The notes under the pieces: model-generated
Told to the model about the DNA's origin: nothing
Database searches by the model: none
Seen by the model: the letters and a program-made list of their open reading frames with translations, nothing else
Assembly: GCF_018873765.1 (NCBI RefSeq)
Contig: NC_057923.1
Location: 8,072,413-8,136,412 of the forward strand
Direction of reading: 5' to 3'
DNA length: 64,000 bases
DNA from: Telopea speciosissima
Lineage: Eukaryota; Streptophyta; Magnoliopsida; Proteales; Proteaceae
Position numbers and translations under genes: made by a program
Part shown: in pieces, positions 12,625 through 22,788 of the stretch
Layout: every line of letters begins with the position of its first letter
How positions within the stretch are numbered: position 1 is the first letter of the stretch

Positions 12625-13007
12625 GACTATAAGGAAAGAAGAGAAGATGATGGAAGTTTTTTCTACTTGTTTGTGTATGCACTACATGTATACTGTCCAG
12701 CCTAATAAGAATGGGATTAAAGATGCACAGATCTCCGCCCAAGTACCTTCTTAACACAAGTCGGTTTAGCATGTAAATCACTTGGAATCTTGGCCTTCCC
12801 CTTGTGACTGTTGGCTGGTGATAAACTTTGATGCTAGCTGCTGCTATGCCATGGATCAAAGGGTGGGAGTGTTGGGGGTGGTTGAGCTCACCCAATATAG
12901 AATATAATGTGAATTACCCCCCAACCCCAAAAAAGAAAGACCCTATTGGTGTCTTCTATATTTTTTGACTGTGTTGGGCATAGTACTGATATCATAAAAC
13001 AATTAAA

Positions 13008-16000
13008 TCAGAACTTGAAGTTGTCTTTCAAGTAACACACCATCTCTTGCTGCAAAATGTAAAGAAGAAAGTAAAACAAATTAATCCTCTCAATCAACAG
13101 AGATATCTGAATGAAAGAATAGAAAGAAAGCAAGAAAGAAACACTCACAATAAAGCAAAGAAGCACACACCCAACAGCCCCAGGGAACAATGCATACCAA
13201 AGATGCAAGTTGTGAAACTTGGCTCCATCAATGAACAAAAGAGGCAAGCTTGCAGCTACAAATACCAGCCAAGAGACTGTGATTGCAGAGAAGGGCTTTA
13301 ATCTGTAAGAATTAATATGGTGAGGAGAAGAAGCTACATACCAGGTGGATGTGTTGAACGAGTGTATATCATGAAAGCTGTGCAAGCAGCAAGGGCAGTG
13401 CTCCTGGCGAGCCAGCCCGGCCCCAGAATGGAGAATGCCAAGACACCTATAGCAGCACAACCTATCTGAGCCATGAACATGTTGTACTTCTGCATGTACA
13501 GGAGAATTCCCATTAGCTATTTCTTTATGTACCCATTTGGTTAATTTGGTCAATGGGATTGCTATTTTTATCATCCCAAATGCGAAATCGAGCTAGAATG
13601 CATTCCAAGAATGCATACCAAGTGCAACTTAATCTTCTTTGTCTCTAATTCTAATAGAATGCTTGCCCCAAGAGAATTTGGGATTTGGCTCTTCTCCAAC
13701 CATGGCGGGAGCTAGAGGATCCAGCCCAGCTAAAATAGGGGTTTTTGGGTCATTTCACTGGCAGACCAAACACCCCTGTTTTGGTTGGAGGAAAGCCAGG
13801 TCTAAGAATTTGACCATAACAACTTCACGGAGAATCTCTTCACCTTGGAAATCTAACCCTTTGATTAGTATGGTTGGATCCCTTATACCCATGAGTTTAA
13901 TCATATGATCACATCACTAGTGATAAAGGGATTTTTCTTTCTCCACGAGTGAAGTTAAATTTAATCCATTTTTAATAATTTTTAAGAGAGAAAAAAAACC
14001 CTAACAGGTTGTGTGGTTCTTGTGCCCAGACGTAGGACTGCGTATTTTTACAATTCAACCCCCATGTAATAGATCCGGGTGATGGTAGGGCATTCTGCAA
14101 GAATCGTTTTTACCAAACTCTGCTACAATGCCTCGACTCCTTGGGGGTATCATATGGATTATCTGTCGGTGTCTCCACTGGAAAAGTCCTCTTCTTTCAC
14201 CTTGCGTGAGCTCTCATTGGCCCCTGCGCTGGTGTTGATGATATATATCCAGACAGCGATCCCTTGACTTTTTTTTTATTACTCTACCGTTTGTTTAATG
14301 GGATTAATGATGCTCATAGACTTGATCTCTTGAACTCTTACTCTTGGTCTTTGTATATCCAAAACGCACCTTGAAGACTTGAACATTCGGATTAGGGGTG
14401 TAAATCACAAACCTGAACCGATCAGTCCAACTGCAAACAATTGAGACCGGTCCAACACGTTAGCTAAATGTGCTTGGTTTTTGAACCGACTGATTGTCAT
14501 TCGGTCGTTCCCAGTGCAAGGTGCCAAACCGACGAACACTCGACTGTTATTGACCGCTTACATAGATACCTGTTAAACCCGACCGCTTACATAGATACCT
14601 GTTAAACCCGACCCAACCCAACCTTCCCTACCTCAGCTATCCTTTATTTTCCCATCTGTCTCCCATTTTTGCCCTAAGCTAACCAGCTAACCCCAAAAAT
14701 GTCCTAACCTAGGATCTGGATCCTCTCCAAAGTGCGCGGGGGCTGGGGGGCTGCTTACCCACTTGTGCTGGAGAGGATCCAAGGGCTGCAATAAAAAAAA
14801 GTGGCCGAGAAATCTTTGTTGGTGAAACCGGCCATTGAATTGAAGAACTGGTTTTTTTTTGGGGGTTATCCGACACTTTTATTTACCAGGGTATGATGAA
14901 ATACAAATACTACCCCTAACCTTTGAAATATTTACTAACCATTGCCCATCGACTTGGAGTCGAATTTAAGTAATCAACTCAATATTTCAAGCACTTAAAC
15001 GCAAAATTAACTACAACGTGGAATAAAAAAAAATTTTCCTTTTTAAAAGGAGTTGGTCAGTGGCCGGATTTTAGATAGAAAATTATCCTCTTCAATTCCT
15101 TAAAGTGTGGCAATGCTAGTGCTAGGTGGAGATGTCGACACTTGACAGCTATCGCTTCCAACCATCCATATCAATGAGTTCGGATCATTGGATGCAACAG
15201 CTGTCAGGTGTCAACATCTCCACCTAGCACTGCCTACACTTTAGGAATTGGAGAGGATAATAATCCATTTTAGTTCCTCTCTAATGCGCCAATGCCACTA
15301 GTGTGCATGTGTGTCAAACTGAAGCATAGGTGCGTGTAAGTGTCAAATTGAATTGAGTCGTTCACACTGAAACTATGAAACCGAAATAGTTTAGTTTTGG
15401 TTTCAAAATTGAGACCGTTTAATTAAATAGTTTAAATCAAGCCATTTTAATCGATTAATATATACATAGTAAGTTAAACCATGCAAACTTTTTGAATAAC
15501 AAAAAAAATTACCAAACATATAACAATAACCAATTCAATTCAATGTTAAGTTCACATCAATTTCAATAAAAAAAAATTAAAAAAAGAGAAATCATTTGAA
15601 GAAAAAATAATAAACCTAATGAAATATTTAAAATCAAAATCATTGAAATAGTTTGCTAAATGATTCAATAATGGTTCGATTTGGTTTTACGTAAAATTTT
15701 TTGCACCAAATCATACATAGAAACCACAACTTACAAGGATTCATCATTCATAGCCGAGCCGTTGGATGCCTCATTGGGCATTCATTGGGCGATACCCTCC
15801 AAGGAGATTAGTCCAATCCAACTTGCAAAAGATATAATTAATTAATGGGGATAGGACTTTGGTAGGGAATCTAACGTACGGGTTGTTGAGCTAATTAAAT
15901 CAGTCAGAGTCATGCCACCAACTCCCAGCTAACTCTATTCTCTTATTTCTAAGATCAAAATGGTGATCATTATCCTCTCCGGTTCCTCTTAGAGGGGGTC

Positions 16001-16898
16001 AAAAATAACGACCTAACCCCCTGCCCGAGCACACTGCCTGAGTAAGGTTAAATCGTCATTTTCGTTTCGCTATGAGAGGAACTGGACAACAGAAATGACG
16101 ACTTAACCCCTTGCCCAAACACACTGCCTGAGTAAGGTTAAGTTGTCATTTCCGTCTCCCTACGAGAGCAACTGAACAACTGTACCGGGCAGGGAACCGG
16201 ACAGGATAAAAATTGGTAGAGTTGTTATGATACCATGGAGAGAGAGGGGTAATAGTAAGCATACCCGAGCAGCAGGGGAGGAAGGAGAAGCGAACAAGAC
16301 GGCGCAGACGGCGCCAAGGGGAGCAACGGTCATGGAAAGTCCTTTTGGTGCCAGTAACTGGTCTATCCTTCCCAGTATCGCCATTGCCGCAAATGCTCCT
16401 GCCATTAATTCCATACAGTTGAGATAAGAGGGCAAGGTGGAGTTTTTATGGATCAAAAAATTGTGTTTGTGTGATCTTGTGTGGTGGAGAACTAAGATCA
16501 GAATAGAGAATAGAGATAGAGCTCTATTTAGAAATTGAGATTGGAGATCGAGGTTTGCCTGCGGAAGGCCATAAGACGTCGCTGAGGGAGAGGGCGGGAG
16601 TTCCATTCTGATCAGGTTTCCAGGAGTCCCACAGTGAAGGGGAAGCCGCTACCACACTTGAAGCTTCAATCACAAGAGATATTGATGTTGATGAGTTAAT
16701 ACTCCATGGATATATCCCCTTCTTCGAAACCATCTTTTTCCATTGCTTATCTCTGCTATCGTACTTGTTTTTGATGTTGATGAAGCTTCTGTGCTTCCCC
16801 AATTGCAGAAAGTCTGAGCAGGAAATGTGATATGAAGGCGAGACTAGTGATGATCCCGCCATATCAACACAGTGATGCCATGCGTACTGAACTTTCAT
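13008..16898 (-). CDS. HPP-family integral membrane protein (NITR2-like, plastid nitrite transporter family)
   Basis: Five minus-strand exons join in frame to 256 residues: 16898-16559, 16398-16265, 13489-13342, 13255-13149 and 13049-13008. The C-terminal half is an HPP domain with several membrane spans, including IDQLLAPKGLSMTVAPLGAV, KYNMFMAQIGCAAIG, the signature THPPAAS at about 204-210, and a final LWYALFPGAVGCVLLCFI helix. The first 110 residues are Ser/Lys-rich without acidic clusters and could hold a plastid transit peptide. Arabidopsis relatives move nitrite across the chloroplast envelope; the same role here is inferred. I chose Met at 16898 because a TATA box lies about 100 bases upstream and the only earlier in-frame ATG lies beyond it. 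Intron 1 uses a GC donor (CCGCAG then GCAAAC), the others GT. Intron 2 (2,775 bases) is swollen by MITEs. All frames join cleanly, so the gene looks intact. Confidence 0.88.
13999..14272. mobile_element. MITE of the GATCGCTG family inside HPP intron 2
   Basis: The left end carries AGGTTGTGTGGTTCTTGTGC and the right end CCAGACAGCGATCCC, with the inner piece GAGCTCTCATTGGCCCC. These match the family split by the Copia element. It is longer than usual, about 270 bases, so it may contain an extra insertion. Confidence 0.5.
14385..15075. other. Intron 2 sequence with weak repeat traces
   Basis: It begins with AGGGGTGTAAATC, which resembles a hAT-type end, but no matching right end was found. A 29-base phrase is repeated in tandem near 14550-14608 (CGACCGCTTACATAGATACC, twice). 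Nothing else is recognised. Confidence 0.35.
15082..15261. mobile_element. Foldback MITE inside HPP intron 2
   Basis: The two halves are long inverted copies. Left ATTATCCTCTTCAATTCC corresponds to right GGAATTGGAGAGGATAAT, and GCTAGGTGGAGATGTCGACA to the complement of TGTCAACATCTCCACCTAGC. The arms reach about 75 bases with few mismatches, so the DNA or RNA could form a long hairpin. The target duplication is not clear. Confidence 0.75.
15370..15965. other. AT-rich intron sequence, nothing specific
   Basis: AT-rich wording such as GTTTAGTTTTGGTTTCAAAA recurs, similar to 8205-8390, suggesting a decayed repeat. No coding content was seen. Confidence 0.35.
15970..16209. mobile_element. MITE with TTATCCTCTCCGGTTCC ends in HPP intron 2
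   Basis: The left end TTATCCTCTCCGGTTCCT is matched by right-end GGGAACCGGACAGGATAA. Inside is a direct repeat of GCCTGAGTAAGGTTAA about 105 bases apart, so a partial internal duplication has occurred. Related sequences with a similar inner block (GACCACCCTACC or GTCATTTTCG) lie at 33944 and 34152. Confidence 0.6.
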
Positions 16899-17000
16899 CT
16901 CGCTTCTTCGCAAGGGGAAGGGGAACCGTGAGAAGGAGAGACAGAGTCGAGGGATTGGGAGAAGTTTGGTTCTCCTGTCTCCAAGATCATTGGTTGATGA

Positions 17001-17006
17001 TTTATA
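17001..17006 (-). promoter_or_regulatory. TATA box of the HPP gene
   Basis: The minus strand reads CATCTATAAATC, a clean TATAAA about 100 bases upstream of the chosen HPP start. It supports the Met at 16898 as the first start codon of the transcript. Confidence 0.55.
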
Positions 17007-17429
17007 GATGTAAGGAGATGCCAATATCATTATTTTATTTCAAAAAGAAAAATAAACATATCTATGGAGGTCGATGGTCAACACATGCTGTTGTTGGCCT
17101 TGGCTTTTCATAGCTCCAAGGGTCATATAGGCTAACAAGGGTGAAAGGAGGATCTTCCAACCATAGCCAACAACTACTCCACTTTTATCTCCATCACTTC
17201 ACACTTTTTCATTTAATTTTTTTTTTTTTGCCCTTTACCAAAAAATATTCTTTATTTTTTTTCTTTTTGTTTTTCTTTTTTGTCTCTTCTCTCAAACAAT
17301 ATATTTGTACACATTTTTTATATACATATACTCCCAATCCTAAGCTGCCTTGGACATATGCTATTTGGTTGTATTGTTGTATTATTCACCAGTCCTTTAC
17401 TTCTTGGAGGTATATGTTGGATGGAATTT

Positions 17430-17553
17430 GTATCACTTCAAGTGCACCAAAAAGGTACATCTGACGGTACACCTTAAAATGCTTTTGTTTAAAACACTCT
17501 TCAAGTGCATATGCACCGTCAAATGTATTTTTTTGGTGCACTTGAAGGTATAC
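17430..17553. mobile_element. Small foldback MITE
   Basis: Left CTTCAAGTGCACCAAAAAGG and right GGTGCACTTGAAGG are inverted copies. The inner arms ACATCTGACGGT and ACCGTCAAATGT also pair. The element is about 124 bases. No certain target duplication was found. Confidence 0.65.
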
Positions 17554-17626
17554 TGTACTTAAGAGGATAAAGGTCCAGTTGGATGACCTTTCTATTAGAG
17601 ACCAGCTTTAGAGACGATATATTTAA

Positions 17627-18237
17627 TAGGGGTGTCAATTTCAGACCCAACTGAGCCTAAACTAGTTTAACCCGATTAGTAGACATGTCGGGTTCAAGCT
17701 TGGCCCGTTTATAATTAGTCGTCCACGATGCAAGGGTTTAGCCCGACAGTCGTCCAACCGGCCCGACCAAATATAGGCTTGCCTATTCCCAACCTAGCTT
17801 GAGTGCTTGACCCTTTGATCATTACGTGAAATTCTCATTTTACCCCCCAATGCCCATAAACTAAAGATAGACAATGTTAAGATATACTTTTAATATAAAA
17901 GGGGGGAAAAGATAGGTTAATTGAACCTCACTTTTAGCCAAATGGTTGGGGGGTTAGAGGATTTGTCGCATAGACATGTTAAAACATGTTTTTAATCACA
18001 ACCTATTTACATTCTGTTTATAGTTAAACAGACATTTAGTCTGGCTAAAGTCGATTAAGGCCTAGTTAAGGAAGTCCGATTAAAGCCTGAGTTTGACCGA
18101 CCGAATATAAACCATACTATGCCCATCCAATGCAAGCCCGATTAGATAAACGGTTGAATACAGTGCAAGGCTTCAAAATGGTCAAGCCCAATTAGGTCTG
18201 ACCTAGACCGGTCCGGCTTGACCAATTGACACCCCTA
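17627..18237. mobile_element. Non-autonomous element with TAGGGGTGTCAATT ends
   Basis: The left end TAGGGGTGTCAATT and right end AATTGACACCCCTA are perfect inverted copies 611 bases apart. The interior is non-coding and rich in GGGTTCAAGC/GCCCGACC-like wording, as in other plant hAT-derived elements. The ends resemble those of the hAT element at 60603, but here no matching 8-base duplication is visible, so the superfamily call is inferred. Confidence 0.65.
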
Positions 18238-18429
18238 CTAATCAGGCTACTCATTATTGTTGTTTTTGTTGAACGGGGTTAGAAAGTAGGGACTATCTAT
18301 TTTTCGATTCCCCATTCTCTTTCCATGTTTGGGGAGTTATCATTAAATTGTGCTCGTCTTTGAGGGGTCTTAGAAGGAGAGTAGAGTTGCAGGTTCAATG
18401 AGTAGAGAGAGAATTCAATGGTGATCTGA

Positions 18430-18850
18430 TAGGAGGTATTACCAAACTAGCATTTTGTTGTATTGTAGACCATATTTGGAAGGAAAGGAATTTGTAGATC
18501 TTTCAGAATAAGACTAACACTGCTCCAAGCATTATCAGAAGCATTCGCTCAGATGTGGAGTAACGATGTCGAGACATCATTCCTAAGGAGGCCTAATACC
18601 CTTACGAATCAATATCTTGTGGAGAAATGGGGAGTTTTAGTTCTACTCTTATTATTTTTTTGATATTTTGTCCTCTGTTGGGTCGTCGTCTCTTGAGTTG
18701 TTTGGAGTGGATCTCTTTTTGATCCGAGTGGTTTTGACTTTGAGTTGGCCCCCTGCTCGTAAGGTCTGTCTTCGAGAGTAAGGGGTAGTCCCCTTGTTTT
18801 TACATTTTATTTCTTTTTCATTTTCAATAAATTTGATATTACCTATAAAA
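18430..18850 (+). mobile_element. 3' end of an L1-type LINE (decayed)
   Basis: A plus-strand frame around 18440-18560 reads FCCIVDHIWKERNL, a stop, then IFQNKTNTAPSIIRSIRSD. This is the C-terminal tail typical of plant L1 ORF2 proteins (HxIWxERN). It is followed by a 3' region ending in TTCAATAAATTTGATATTAC and a weak A-rich tail near 18850. The rest is 5' truncated and at least one stop interrupts the coding tail. Confidence 0.6.
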
Positions 18851-19025
18851 GAAATAGATGAATAACAACCTTATCATATGATTTGATCTCATTAGAAAGA
18901 ACTTTGTTGTCAAAAATGACAGCTTATAGTATTGGTTTTGACTATGTGTGCGCGTGAAGAGAAATATAGATTAATATCATGCTTAACTTTCTAAGCTAAT
19001 TCAGGTAAAAACGTCATTCAAATTA

Positions 19026-19174
19026 GGCTATGTTTGAATGCAAAAAAATAAAAGAAAAAAAAATTCAAAAAATTTTGAATTTGAAGAGAAAAATAAACAC
19101 ATAAATTAATCATTACATTATCAATATTTTTGTCCCGGTATGCTTTTGTTTTTTCTTCGCATCCAAGCATAGTC
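19026..19174. mobile_element. PIF/Harbinger (Tourist) MITE
   Basis: GGCTATGTTTGAATGC on the left is matched by GCATCCAAGCATAGTC on the right, and TTA flanks both sides (19023-19025 and 19175-19177). A TTA duplication with GGC-TGTTTG ends is the Tourist pattern. It lies in the 3' flank of the SDR gene. Confidence 0.75.
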
Positions 19175-19506
19175 TTAGTTTTTCATTTCAACCACATGTG
19201 GTGAGAAGCACATGTGGAAACTTCAACAATCAAAGCATATGAGGCATTGTGGCAAAAGTATATTACTGTATTCTCTGACACAAGAAATGCTGAAGAAAAT
19301 AAATGCAAGTTGGAAAATGAGTTTGGTTGTACTTTATTAGTAAATTGAATCCGAAATAAGTCGGATGGGAGGGTGAGACGAAGAACTGGTGATGGAGAGA
19401 AAGGGGTGACAAAGCTTTCTTCTCTTCAGATCGAAGTCTAATAAATACTACTCCTAGAACAGACTACAAACACAAACAGAGAAGACCAACCGGAAGAAAT
19501 AGTTTG

Positions 19507-20385
19507 TTAGATCGCAACCGGCCGGAAAAATGAATGTGTTGGGTCGCTTCTAGGTTGTCGAGGGACGTAACCGCCGTCAACGGCGAGGTTATGGCCAGTG
19601 ACGAAGGCAGACGCATCAGAAGCAAGGAACAACACGGCCTCCGCCACGTGATTCACCTTCAACGCCAATCCTTCCAAGCTGGTGGAATTGGAGAAAACCT
19701 TCTCCACTCCATCCTCATCCATCCCGTACGACTGGCACAGCATCGGTGTCGCCAACCCTGACGGCGACACGCAATTGACCCTGATCCCGTGCCGACCCAA
19801 CTGGCGGCTCGCCGATCTCACCAACCCCAACACCGCATGCTTGGACATGGTATAATCCGTGTGCCTCCCCGTACCAACGCTGGCTGCAGCACTCGCCGTA
19901 CAGACTATGCTCCCCTTAATTCCCCCTTCCACCATAGCTCTCCCCGCGTGCTTCACGCAAGCTGCCATTCCCTTGACGTTGATGGAGAAGAGTCGATCCA
20001 TGGCCGATAAATCGAGGTCCAGGATTGTCTGGTGAGTGTTGAGGATGCCGGCGTTGCTGAACATGATGTCGAGGCGGCCGTACTTCTGGATCGTCCAGTC
20101 AACCATGGACTTGACTTGATCTTCATCGGCGACATCACAGTGGATGTAGCTGCATCGGTGTGTACCGATAGAGGTAACCAGAAGTTCCCCTTTCTCGTCT
20201 TGAATGTCTGCGATCACCACTGCGCGCGAGCCGTGATCGGCGAACAGACATGCAGTGGTCTCGCCGATTCCGCTGGCGCCGCCGGTGACGATGGCTACTT
20301 TTCCTTCTAAGCTTTTGTATTGGGGAGGAATAGCCTCGTCAGCCATTTGAGTCTTTTGAGTGTTTGATTTGGTTTTCTCGGACAA
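19507..20385 (-). CDS. Short-chain dehydrogenase/reductase (classical SDR, secoisolariciresinol dehydrogenase-like)
   Basis: A single uninterrupted frame gives 292 residues, the normal length for plant SDR110C-type enzymes, which oxidise or reduce alcohol/ketone groups of terpenoids, lignans and related metabolites. The Rossmann motif TGGASGIG lies at 34-41. Asp60 at the end of the second strand predicts NAD(H) rather than NADP(H). NAG is at 111-113, the catalytic Ser at about 165, and YTMSK at 178-182 supplies the catalytic Tyr and Lys. All key residues are present. No signal peptide is visible, so it is probably cytosolic. Met14 (MADEAIPPQYK) is an alternative start; I kept the first Met because the frame is open and the family N-terminus varies. 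The substrate cannot be told from sequence. It may be an intronless member or a retrocopy; no tail or flanking duplication was seen. Confidence 0.92.
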   Translation of the reverse strand: MSEKTKSNTQKTQMADEAIPPQYKSLEGKVAIVTGGASGIGETTACLFADHGSRAVVIADIQDEKGELLVTSIGTHRCSYIHCDVADEDQVKSMVDWTIQKYGRLDIMFSNAGILNTHQTILDLDLSAMDRLFSINVKGMAACVKHAGRAMVEGGIKGSIVCTASAAASVGTGRHTDYTMSKHAVLGLVRSASRQLGRHGIRVNCVSPSGLATPMLCQSYGMDEDGVEKVFSNSTSLEGLALKVNHVAEAVLFLASDASAFVTGHNLAVDGGYVPRQPRSDPTHSFFRPVAI

Positions 20386-20399
20386 TTATTAAGGAAGAG

Positions 20400-20730
20400 C
20401 CGTGTCTTTGTCTTCAAGGGAATTGAAGGGAATCAGGAAAAGGTTGGAATTGAAGTAAGTTGTGTCGCTGAAATTAGAATCTTGGACTGACAGCCTGGAA
20501 CTGGTAGGAGCACGTGGGATCTTTATCTCCTCCGGTCCATGCCCCGCACAGTTCCAATGCATTTAATAAAGCAGGGTGGACCCCACCCGGGCAGAGTGTT
20601 CGGGGCAAAGGTAAGATGGTCATTGCCATCCCTTTTATTATTGACATTGGGGGACTAGGTCGGGTAGAGAACTGGATGAGATAATTTTTTGGAGCACGTG
20701 AGTTCAGATATTCTACCCTGCATGTAACTG
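20400..20730. other. SDR upstream region with a degraded MITE
   Basis: Between about 20519 and 20690 the block CTTTATCTCCTCCGGTCC, the inner phrase GGACCCCACCCGGGCAGAGTG and a right arm GAACTGGATGAGATAAT resemble the TTATCC-ended MITEs elsewhere. The arms pair poorly. No other regulatory element is certain. Confidence 0.35.
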
Positions 20731-20736
20731 AGTTTG

Positions 20737-20995
20737 TTGGATTTTAATCGTCTCAAATGCACGATCCACAAGTGCAGTCCAGTGCACATCTAAGAGGATG
20801 CCACCTGGCAGGTTTTAATCGAACGATTAGAGTTGAATCCAATAGAACCTGCAGAGTTGAATCCAACGATCACCCAACTCACATGTATATTGGATTCAAC
20901 CCTGATCATTCGATTAAAACCTGCCAGGTGGCGCCCTCTCAGATGTGCACTAGACTGCACTTGTGGATTGTGCACTTTAGACGATAAAAATCCAA
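20737..20995. mobile_element. Foldback MITE at the left edge of the tRNA array
   Basis: The arms are about 110 bases each. Left GATCCACAAGTGCAGTCCAG pairs with right CTAGACTGCACTTGTGGATT, and CCACCTGGCAGGTTTTAATC with GATTAAAACCTGCCAGGTGG. GTTTG flanks both sides (20732-20736 and 20996-21000). The duplicated array sequence begins exactly at its right edge. Confidence 0.8.
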
Positions 20996-21180
20996 GTTTG
21001 GATCGAGTTCAATTCCTCTGCATGTACGTGTAGGTGCATATATATGTGAAAGATAACCACATGTCCCATTTTTACCATTTACAAAAGGAGGGGTATTTAT
21101 GGAAACAAAAGAAACATGCAGATGATCCGTTCTTGATTGGATCGAATCCCCATATAGGGACCAGTGGGGACAGATCTCAC

Positions 21181-22498
21181 TAGGGGTGCAAGTTTGGCTC
21201 TATCGGCCCTGCCCGCCCTAATTCCGAATAGAGCCTGGGGCAAAGATATCTTGGCCTAATTTTTCTCTCCAAACGAAGAAAAGAAGAAATTCCATGAGCA
21301 AAGAAGAAACTCTTGAGCGCTAGTGCACCAAAACCAAGCAATGGCTAGCGCGCGAGAACAACAAAGACAAGGCTTCTGTTGTGCCCCAGCAAGAAAAAGC
21401 CTACCGCTATATAAACGGGGTAACGCCCATGCAACCAAGCGCTAGAGAGAGAGTTGATACACCTCCCCTCTTCCACAATTAGGTGAAGACCTGGACGGCC
21501 GGAAACCCCAACGGGAAACCTTTCACCGAGCCACACGATTCTTTCGCGAAGTGCTCTCTCAGACGTTTCCACTCCTGCCCCTGCAAGAAAAGAGGTTTCA
21601 AGATAAAAGGTGACCAAGTGCGTCGCCAACGAAGGTAGCAGTTGCATCAGTTTACCTAGCAGTTTATCTTGTCAAAGAACCTAGAACCCCTGGATTCTGA
21701 TTTGTTAGTTGAAGTAGCCATTTCAAAAGCAGCCATAGTGGAAGCTAAGGAGAATCCCATAGTTTCATATCCTTCAGTTGCAACAAAACCAAGTACAGAA
21801 CTGTGCTTGCACTCATTTACTTGGGTATTAGCTGGACGGCTGACAAGGCTAGATCTGTTGGAAGGGAAGGTAGTGGCCTATAAATAATAGGGGAGTTGCC
21901 ATGTGTAATTCCGAGCCCTTTGTTGTAAGGCGGGCTATCACGAAAGCAAGTCGGAGGAGAAGCAGTTTACTCGGTTGATCGAGAGCAAGACCCAGCCGTA
22001 GAAGCACCCGCGGCATGGCGTGGTAGAAAACAAAAAGCGGGTAAGAGCTGGAAATTTCTAGCCTTGAGTTAGGGTCGGGACGGGCCTAGGTTGAGGCCTT
22101 GGGCTGAGCCCAGCCCGACCCGACCCTATTTTAAGTTATATTATAAAATATATATTGATATAATTTATATATTATAAACTTTAAATGTCACTCACATTTT
22201 GTGATATAATATATTATATATGAAGATAATAAGTGATATAATACATTTTATTATAGTGTTATTTTATGTAAAATTGATAATTTTCTTCCCGGCCCAATCT
22301 AGCCTATGCATCTCCCTTCCCCCTCCCCATGAATAAGGCCAGGATCAGCCCGGCTCGACCCTGAGGGCGGGTCAAGGTTGGATTTTTCAAGTCCTAAGTC
22401 AGGGTCAGGTTGGGTCGGGCTTAGGCCTAGCTAAGGGGACTCAGGGTTGGGCTAGGGTTTTATATAGCCAAGCCCAACCCGACCTTGTTGCACCCCTA
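21181..22498. mobile_element. Non-autonomous hAT element, copy H1
   Basis: TAGGGGTGCAA and TTGCACCCCTA form the ends, flanked by a perfect 8-base duplication GATCTCAC (21173-21180 and 22499-22506), the hAT hallmark. The body contains GGGTCGGGCTC-like wording and an AT-rich core but no transposase. Compared with copy H3 (556 bases) it holds an extra insertion of about 780 bases. Confidence 0.88.
21259..22037. other. Unclassified insertion within hAT copy H1
   Basis: This block is missing from copies H2 and H3. It contains two TATA-like motifs (CTATATAAACGGG near 21409 and CCTATAAATAATAGG near 21878), each followed by GC-richer sequence, as in a promoter or LTR. No protein family was recognised in any frame and no terminal repeats or target duplication could be fixed. 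Confidence 0.5.
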
Positions 22499-22715
22499 GA
22501 TCTCACCCTACATTTTGGGGTGGGGAGAGATTTGCCCATTAACATAATGAATCTTTTTCATTTAACAGCCGTCAGTATGGCAAGTCCAAGAAATACCAAT
22601 TGGAAGCTTCACTTGTGACTATTTTGGTATCGTGTTTCCATTGCTTGTTTTGATAGTAATCTGTGCACATTCATACCATTAATAAAAAATAGGTAAGCAA
22701 TCCAATTAGAGAGTT

Positions 22716-22788
22716 GGGGATGTAGCTCACTTGGTAGAGCGCTCGCTTTGCATGCGAGAGGTACGGGGTTCGATACCCCGCATCTCCA
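22716..22788 (+). tRNA. tRNA-Ala (UGC), copy 1
   Basis: The 73-base sequence folds as a full cloverleaf. The acceptor is GGGGATG/CATCTCC with the G3:U70 wobble that identifies alanine tRNA. The D stem is GCTC/GAGC and the anticodon stem CTCGC/GCGAG with loop TTTGCAT (anticodon TGC). The T arm is CGGGG-TTCGATA-CCCCG and the discriminator is A. CCA is not encoded. No run of four or more T follows for about 100 bases, so any Pol III transcript would carry a long trailer. Confidence 0.93.

Noticed and set aside
16899-17030. Upstream extension of the HPP protein to an in-frame Met near 17030
   Set aside because: That Met lies upstream of the TATA box at 17001-17006, and the extra residues do not resemble the family. 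The start at 16898 fits better.
17627-18237. Firm hAT assignment of this element
   Set aside because: The ends fit hAT, but the flanking 8-mers (ATATTTAA and CTAATCAG) do not match, so only a tentative call is given.
19507-20385. SDR gene as a processed retrocopy
   Set aside because: No A tail or flanking direct repeats were found, and many plant SDR genes of this group have few or no introns. The idea stays open but unsupported.
21345-21647. 100-residue minus-strand frame inside hAT copy H1
   Set aside because: It lies in an insertion missing from sister copies, has no family similarity and a composition expected by chance.
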